Of a DNA stretch of 33,838 nt, positions 31,876 to 33,838 are shown one piece after another. The notes beneath the pieces are model-generated. The model saw only the letters and a list, made by a program, of their open reading frames with translations, did no database searches and was not told the DNA's origin. A program made the translations under genes and the position numbers. The stretch is taken from IMG/VR virus record IMGVR_UViG_3300032313_000299, positions 1 to 33,838 of that record, one strand, 5' to 3'. This DNA is from a virus. Numbering within the stretch: the first letter of the stretch is position 1; the number at the start of each line of letters is the position of its first letter.

Positions 31876-31910
31876 CTTGTAATCAATTTACCAAAGATTA
31901 AAAGCGTTTT
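31876..31910 (-). promoter_or_regulatory. Leftward promoter of the recombination operon (P-family copy 3)
   Basis: On the minus strand TTTTAA (31898-31903) is 16 bases before TACAAG (31876-31881). AAAAGCGTTTT at 31900-31910 is identical to the site at 28817-28827. It overlaps the -35 region and also the rightward promoter spacer, so a repressor here would control both. The gene-free stretch 31847-31937 holds this divergent control region. Confidence 0.6.
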
Positions 31911-31917
31911 TTATTAT
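31888..31917 (+). promoter_or_regulatory. Rightward promoter of the Cro-like gene
   Basis: TTACCA (31888-31893) and TATTAT (31912-31917) are separated by 18 bases. The spacer contains the AAAAGCGTTTT palindrome. The start of transcription would be about 31924, just before the Cro-like gene at 31938. It is divergent and overlapping with the leftward promoter, as in lambda-type switches. Confidence 0.5.
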
Positions 31918-31937
31918 CAGGCAAAAGAAAGTTTAAA

Positions 31938-32144
31938 ATGACCAACGTAGATCGAGCGATTGCAGAGTTTTATGGCGTTGCCAGGGCGCACAAGATCAGG
32001 GCTTATCAGATAGCAAACGAAGCTGGCCTGACCCGCGTCACCCTGTCTAATTGGAAAAGCAAACGCAACGAACCGACGCTTGGTGCATGGCTGCTGGCTA
32101 ATGAAGCACTGAACCGATTGGTGCAGCAGAAACTTGACGCATGA
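31938..32144 (+). CDS. Cro-like transcription regulator, 68 aa
   Basis: A helix-turn-helix is visible at about residues 22-46 (RAYQIANEAGLTRVTLSNWK). The size and its position as first rightward early gene beside divergent promoters match Cro. It probably binds the AAAA-N3-TTTT sites at 28817, 31900 and near 305; that pairing is inference. No CI-like gene faces it. It overlaps the next gene (ATGA). Confidence 0.75.
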   Translation: MTNVDRAIAEFYGVARAHKIRAYQIANEAGLTRVTLSNWKSKRNEPTLGAWLLANEALNRLVQQKLDA

Positions 32145-32485
32145 AACGCTTCGGCAAATACCGCGCTGTCAAATCGCAATGCAGGGCTGGTCACACTCAT
32201 GACAGCAAGCGGGAGGCTATCAGGTGCAACGAGCTTCATGATCTGCAGGCGGCCGGAGCTATCAGCGACCTAATCATCCACCCGCAATACTGGTTCGTAA
32301 TCAACGGCAGACAGATAAAGCACGGCAATGGTCGGCGCGTTGGTTACCGATCTGACTTCGAATATATCGAAAACGGAATCCAAATTACTGAAGATGTGAA
32401 GGGAGTCGTCGTTAGGGATTGGCCTCTGCGCCGCGCTATCTTTATTGCTCTATTCCCTGACCACCAGCTTCGTGAGACCAAATAA
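32141..32485 (+). CDS. DUF1064 endonuclease-like protein, 114 aa
   Basis: It starts MKRFGKYRAVKSQCRAGHTH with DSKREAIRCNELHDLQAAGAISDL and ends with YRSDFEYIENGIQITEDVKG. This is the DUF1064 pattern, a small PD-(D/E)xK-like nuclease (D, E and the EDVKG motif). The role is probably recombination or replication processing. The gene sits where lambda has cII, between cro and O. The stop overlaps the U-tract of an opposing terminator. Confidence 0.88.
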   Translation: MKRFGKYRAVKSQCRAGHTHDSKREAIRCNELHDLQAAGAISDLIIHPQYWFVINGRQIKHGNGRRVGYRSDFEYIENGIQITEDVKGVVVRDWPLRRAIFIALFPDHQLRETK

Positions 32486-32509
32486 AAAAAGGGTGACCGA
32501 AGCCACCCT
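32484..32509 (-). terminator. Leftward intrinsic terminator with UUCG loop
   Basis: On the minus strand AGGGTGGC-TTCG-GTCACCCT forms an 8-bp stem (one G-U pair) followed by seven T residues. On the plus strand the stem is weaker and has no T-run, so the terminator acts only leftward. No leftward gene ends here, so it should terminate a noncoding transcript. Confidence 0.75.
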
Positions 32510-32537
32510 AGTTAGTCACAGGTAAGGAGTACCAATC
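32484..32537 (-). ncRNA. Candidate leftward small RNA, OOP-like, about 52 nt
   Basis: A minus-strand promoter (TTGACC-17-TATCTT, 32571-32543) faces the UUCG terminator at 32484-32509. Transcription would start near 32536 and give an RNA of about 52 nt that ends at the stop codon of the DUF1064 gene. Lambda OOP RNA is encoded at the same place, between cII and O, leftward. The 5' part contains UGGUACUCCUUACC, which can pair with the erf ribosome site. The boundaries are predicted. Confidence 0.5.
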
Positions 32538-32542
32538 CGCGC

Positions 32543-32571
32543 AAGATACGATGAAACTGTGCGTCGGTCAA
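32543..32571 (-). promoter_or_regulatory. Leftward promoter of the small RNA
   Basis: TTGACC (minus strand, 32566-32571) and TATCTT (32543-32548) are separated by exactly 17 bases, a good sigma-70 match. No open frame follows within 60 bases; the only downstream element is the UUCG terminator. Confidence 0.5.
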
Positions 32572-32589
32572 TGCCGCTAACAATTCTCT

Positions 32590-32617
32590 TTTACAAATGC
32601 GTGTTTTCGATTATAGG
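32590..32617 (+). promoter_or_regulatory. Rightward promoter of the replication genes (P-family copy 4)
   Basis: TTTACA (32590-32595) and TATAGG (32612-32617) are separated by 16 bases. The sequence TATAGGAGAGC resembles TATAAGAGGGC of the copies at 336 and 28791. It lies in the gene-free interval 32486-32695, which also holds the opposing small RNA and the leader hairpin. Confidence 0.55.
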
Positions 32618-32622
32618 AGAGC

Positions 32623-32664
32623 GAGCGGGGAGCGCCGAAAGGTAGAAAGGCACTCGACCCGCTC
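32623..32664 (+). promoter_or_regulatory. Structured 5' leader hairpin of the replication mRNA
   Basis: GAGCGGG-GAG-C-GCC (32623-32636) pairs with GGC-A-CTC-GA-CCCGCTC (32649-32664), a 13-bp stem with one C-A mismatch and a GA bulge, loop GAAAGGTAGAAA. The predicted transcription start at about 32624 puts the hairpin at the very 5' end of the mRNA, ahead of AAGGAGG (32679-32685). Confidence 0.6.
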
Positions 32665-32695
32665 TAACAACGCCTATCAAGGAGGCATCGCTGTA

Positions 32696-32743
32696 ATGAG
32701 TAATACACGCCACAGAACCATCACGCAAGATATTGCGTCATGA
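32696..32743 (+). CDS. 15-aa leader peptide coupled to the replication gene
   Basis: ATG 32696 follows AAGGAGG at 32679-32685 by 10 bases. The peptide is MSNTRHRTITQDIAS. Its TGA (32741-32743) overlaps the ATG of the O-like gene (32740). The O-like gene has no Shine-Dalgarno of its own, so it is probably translated by coupling to this peptide. Confidence 0.5.
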   Translation: MSNTRHRTITQDIAS

Positions 32744-33438
32744 GTATAAAATTAATGACAGCAGTATGGGATAGGGAAGACCTATCATCCACGCAAAAGC
32801 TTGTCCTTCTATCATTAGCAGATTGGGCAAACGACGAAGGGCTGTGCTGGCCTTCCATTGATCGATTAGCAAAAAAAACCAGTATGGCTGGCAGATCGGT
32901 TCAGCGCATCATCCGTGACCTAGAATCTATGGGCTTTATCAGGCGCGATGAGGTGCTTGGCAAAGGGAATCGTTATTGGGTTTCGATACCCCTGACAGAG
33001 TGTCACCCCTGTCACAGTGTCACCCCTCCCCTGACAGAGAGTCACCTCACCCCTGACACAGTGTCACCCAATACACCAATTACACATCAATCAAACACCA
33101 AGTATATAATACAGGGGTATCCCCTTTGGTTGCCAATAGAGGCTTGGCAGGGCTGGGTGGAGATGCGGAAGCAACGCAAGCGCCCATTAACCGATAGGGC
33201 GAAAGCAAGAGCGCTCACCAAGCTGGAAGCCTTGCACTCAGCAGGACATGACATTAACGAATTGCTAGACCGTTCGACAATCAACGGCTGGCTTGATATT
33301 TACGAACCGAAAGGCGCGAAAAATGCAGGAAATAGTCAAAGCACCACAGAACCAACCAACCCAATGGTCAGAGCCGTTATTGCCAGCCAAGCTAGACGCG
33401 CTGTTGATGAGCAACGACGAACCGACGATTGGGCCTAA
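32740..33438 (+). CDS. O-like replication initiator with internal iterons, 232 aa
   Basis: Residues about 1-90 form a winged helix (HTH_36 type): DLSSTQKLVLLSLADWANDE, IDRLAKKTSMAGRSVQRIIR. A low-complexity linker (about 85-125) follows, encoded by the iterons. The C-terminal domain (GYPLWLPIEAWQGWVEMRKQ, RALTKLEALHSAGHDINE) would contact the helicase loader. The plan, with DNA-binding N-terminus and origin inside the gene, is that of lambda O and P22 gp18. It overlaps the 15-aa leader peptide and the P-like gene. Confidence 0.82.
   Translation: MSIKLMTAVWDREDLSSTQKLVLLSLADWANDEGLCWPSIDRLAKKTSMAGRSVQRIIRDLESMGFIRRDEVLGKGNRYWVSIPLTECHPCHSVTPPLTESHLTPDTVSPNTPITHQSNTKYIIQGYPLWLPIEAWQGWVEMRKQRKRPLTDRAKARALTKLEALHSAGHDINELLDRSTINGWLDIYEPKGAKNAGNSQSTTEPTNPMVRAVIASQARRAVDEQRRTDDWA
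32993..33115 (+). other. Candidate replication origin: four iterons and AT-rich region
   Basis: Four 13-base palindromic iterons of the form TGACA-NNN-TGTCA lie at 32993, 33010, 33032 (one mismatch) and 33054 (start positions); spacings are 17, 22 and 22 bases. The second has TGTCA in both arms. All are followed by a C-rich CACC. An AT-rich stretch (33070-33115, including TATATAAT) follows and could be the unwinding element. This copies the lambda ori layout inside gene O. Confidence 0.75.
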
Positions 33439-33838
33439 GTCGGCAGAGATTTTGCAGAACTTTCTGGATGCACCTCGACCACCAATGCCAGAACGCGAAC
33501 AGGTGGACGTAATGATTGCCAAGCTATCACTGGCCACTGCTAACCAGAAGCGCAGCGTGGACGAAGAAGCGGAGCGATTGGAACTATATTGGATGACCCT
33601 TCGGATTTATCCGCTGATCGATTTACGCAGCGCATTTCTAAAATTGCTTCGCACTTGCAAATTTATGCCGACGCCAGCCGAAATTGATAGCGTGGTGCAG
33701 GCTGAAGGCAGCGAGAGAAGGCGCAAGAGAGTAAGGGCAAGCTATCTGCTACAGATTCACAAGCGGGATTATGTGCCACCCCAGGAATATGTCACGGCTG
33801 AAGAACTAGCGGAGCTACGGAGAAACCTGCAAATTGGC
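33323..33838 (+). CDS. P-like replication protein (helicase loader), continues at position 1
   Basis: The frame is open from ATG 33323 to the end and, after the ends are joined, to TAA at 124-126: 172 aa. The start MQEIVKAPQNQPTQWSEPLL is protein-like; ATG 33407 is an alternative (144 aa, MSNDEPTIGPKSAE). The product is helical and charged, ending VTAEELAELRRNLQIG. The position after an O-like initiator, overlapping it, is that of lambda P, which loads DnaB. No clear family motif is visible, so the function rests on context. Confidence 0.65.
   Translation, partial: MQEIVKAPQNQPTQWSEPLLPAKLDALLMSNDEPTIGPKSAEILQNFLDAPRPPMPEREQVDVMIAKLSLATANQKRSVDEEAERLELYWMTLRIYPLIDLRSAFLKLLRTCKFMPTPAEIDSVVQAEGSERRRKRVRASYLLQIHKRDYVPPQEYVTAEELAELRRNLQIG
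33716..33838. repeat. Terminal direct repeat, right copy
   Basis: Exact copy of positions 1-123. It lies inside the 3' part of the helicase-loader-like gene, so no gene is disrupted when the ends are fused. The unique genome length would then be 33,715 bases. Confidence 0.95.

Noticed and set aside
32550-32580. 9-codon plus-strand frame (MKLCVGQCR) after an AAGGAG
   Set aside because: The SD is 21 bases away and the frame overlaps the small-RNA promoter; no support.
32993-33066. CRISPR-like array
   Set aside because: Units are only 13-17 bases with 4-9 base gaps inside a coding gene; they are origin iterons, not repeats with spacers.
1-33838. tRNA genes, insertion sequences, integrase or attachment sites
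   Set aside because: I looked for cloverleaf arms with the T-loop consensus, transposase motifs and tyrosine/serine recombinase motifs and saw none.

Overview
The window is a complete or near-complete circularly closed phage genome. The first 123 bases are repeated exactly as the last 123, and one reading frame runs continuously through the join, giving about 33,715 unique bases. The virion module follows the gene order of podovirus P22 (portal, scaffold, coat, gp4, gp10, needle position, injection proteins, head-binding tailspike domain), so a short-tailed phage is expected. A GapR/DUF2312-family gene, typical of Alphaproteobacteria, suggests an alphaproteobacterial host, but this is inference. 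I see no integrase, CI-like repressor or tRNA gene. A small Cro-like protein is the only obvious regulator of the early region, so I favour a virulent lifestyle.

Layout, rightward. Positions 1-1296 hold small early/middle genes: the end of the helicase-loader-like gene, short unknown proteins, an XRE-type protein and DUF3310. Next is a ParB-methyltransferase fusion (1339-2550). Packaging and head genes follow (TerS, TerL, portal, scaffold, P22-type coat; 2543-8389), with a GIY-YIG homing nuclease inserted after the coat gene. From 9163 to 19766 lie small basic proteins, tail accessory gp4 and gp10 homologues, fibre-like proteins, two unknown conserved genes (one Cys-rich, one with a DDIVD motif) and injection proteins. 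One injection gene is followed in the +1 frame by an M15-peptidase-like domain with no good start codon. From 19833 to 23971 is the adsorption module: a separate P22 head-binding domain, a lectin-like protein, a pectate-lyase-fold tailspike, an HNH nuclease and small fibre-like proteins. Lysis (23992-25221) comprises a membrane protein, an M15 endolysin, a holin candidate and nested Rz/Rz1. A metallophosphoesterase ends this operon.

Layout, leftward. From 31846 down to 28879 is a recombination operon (Erf, YqaJ nuclease, HTH, HNH, NinB, GapR-like, SSB) that ends in an intrinsic terminator at about 28.85 kb. A second leftward operon of small, mostly unknown genes starts at a promoter just beyond it and runs to 26399, where it meets the late operon tail to tail.

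The control and replication region (31.85-33.84 kb) is built like that of lambda: divergent promoters, a Cro-like gene, a DUF1064 gene, a candidate leftward OOP-like small RNA with a UUCG terminator, then an O-like initiator gene carrying four palindromic iterons and an AT-rich stretch (candidate origin), then a P-like gene. Several promoters share a TTTACA/TTTTAT-16/17-TATAAG core; three also carry an AAAA-CGC-TTTT-like palindrome overlapping the -35 box. This points to common control of the operons.
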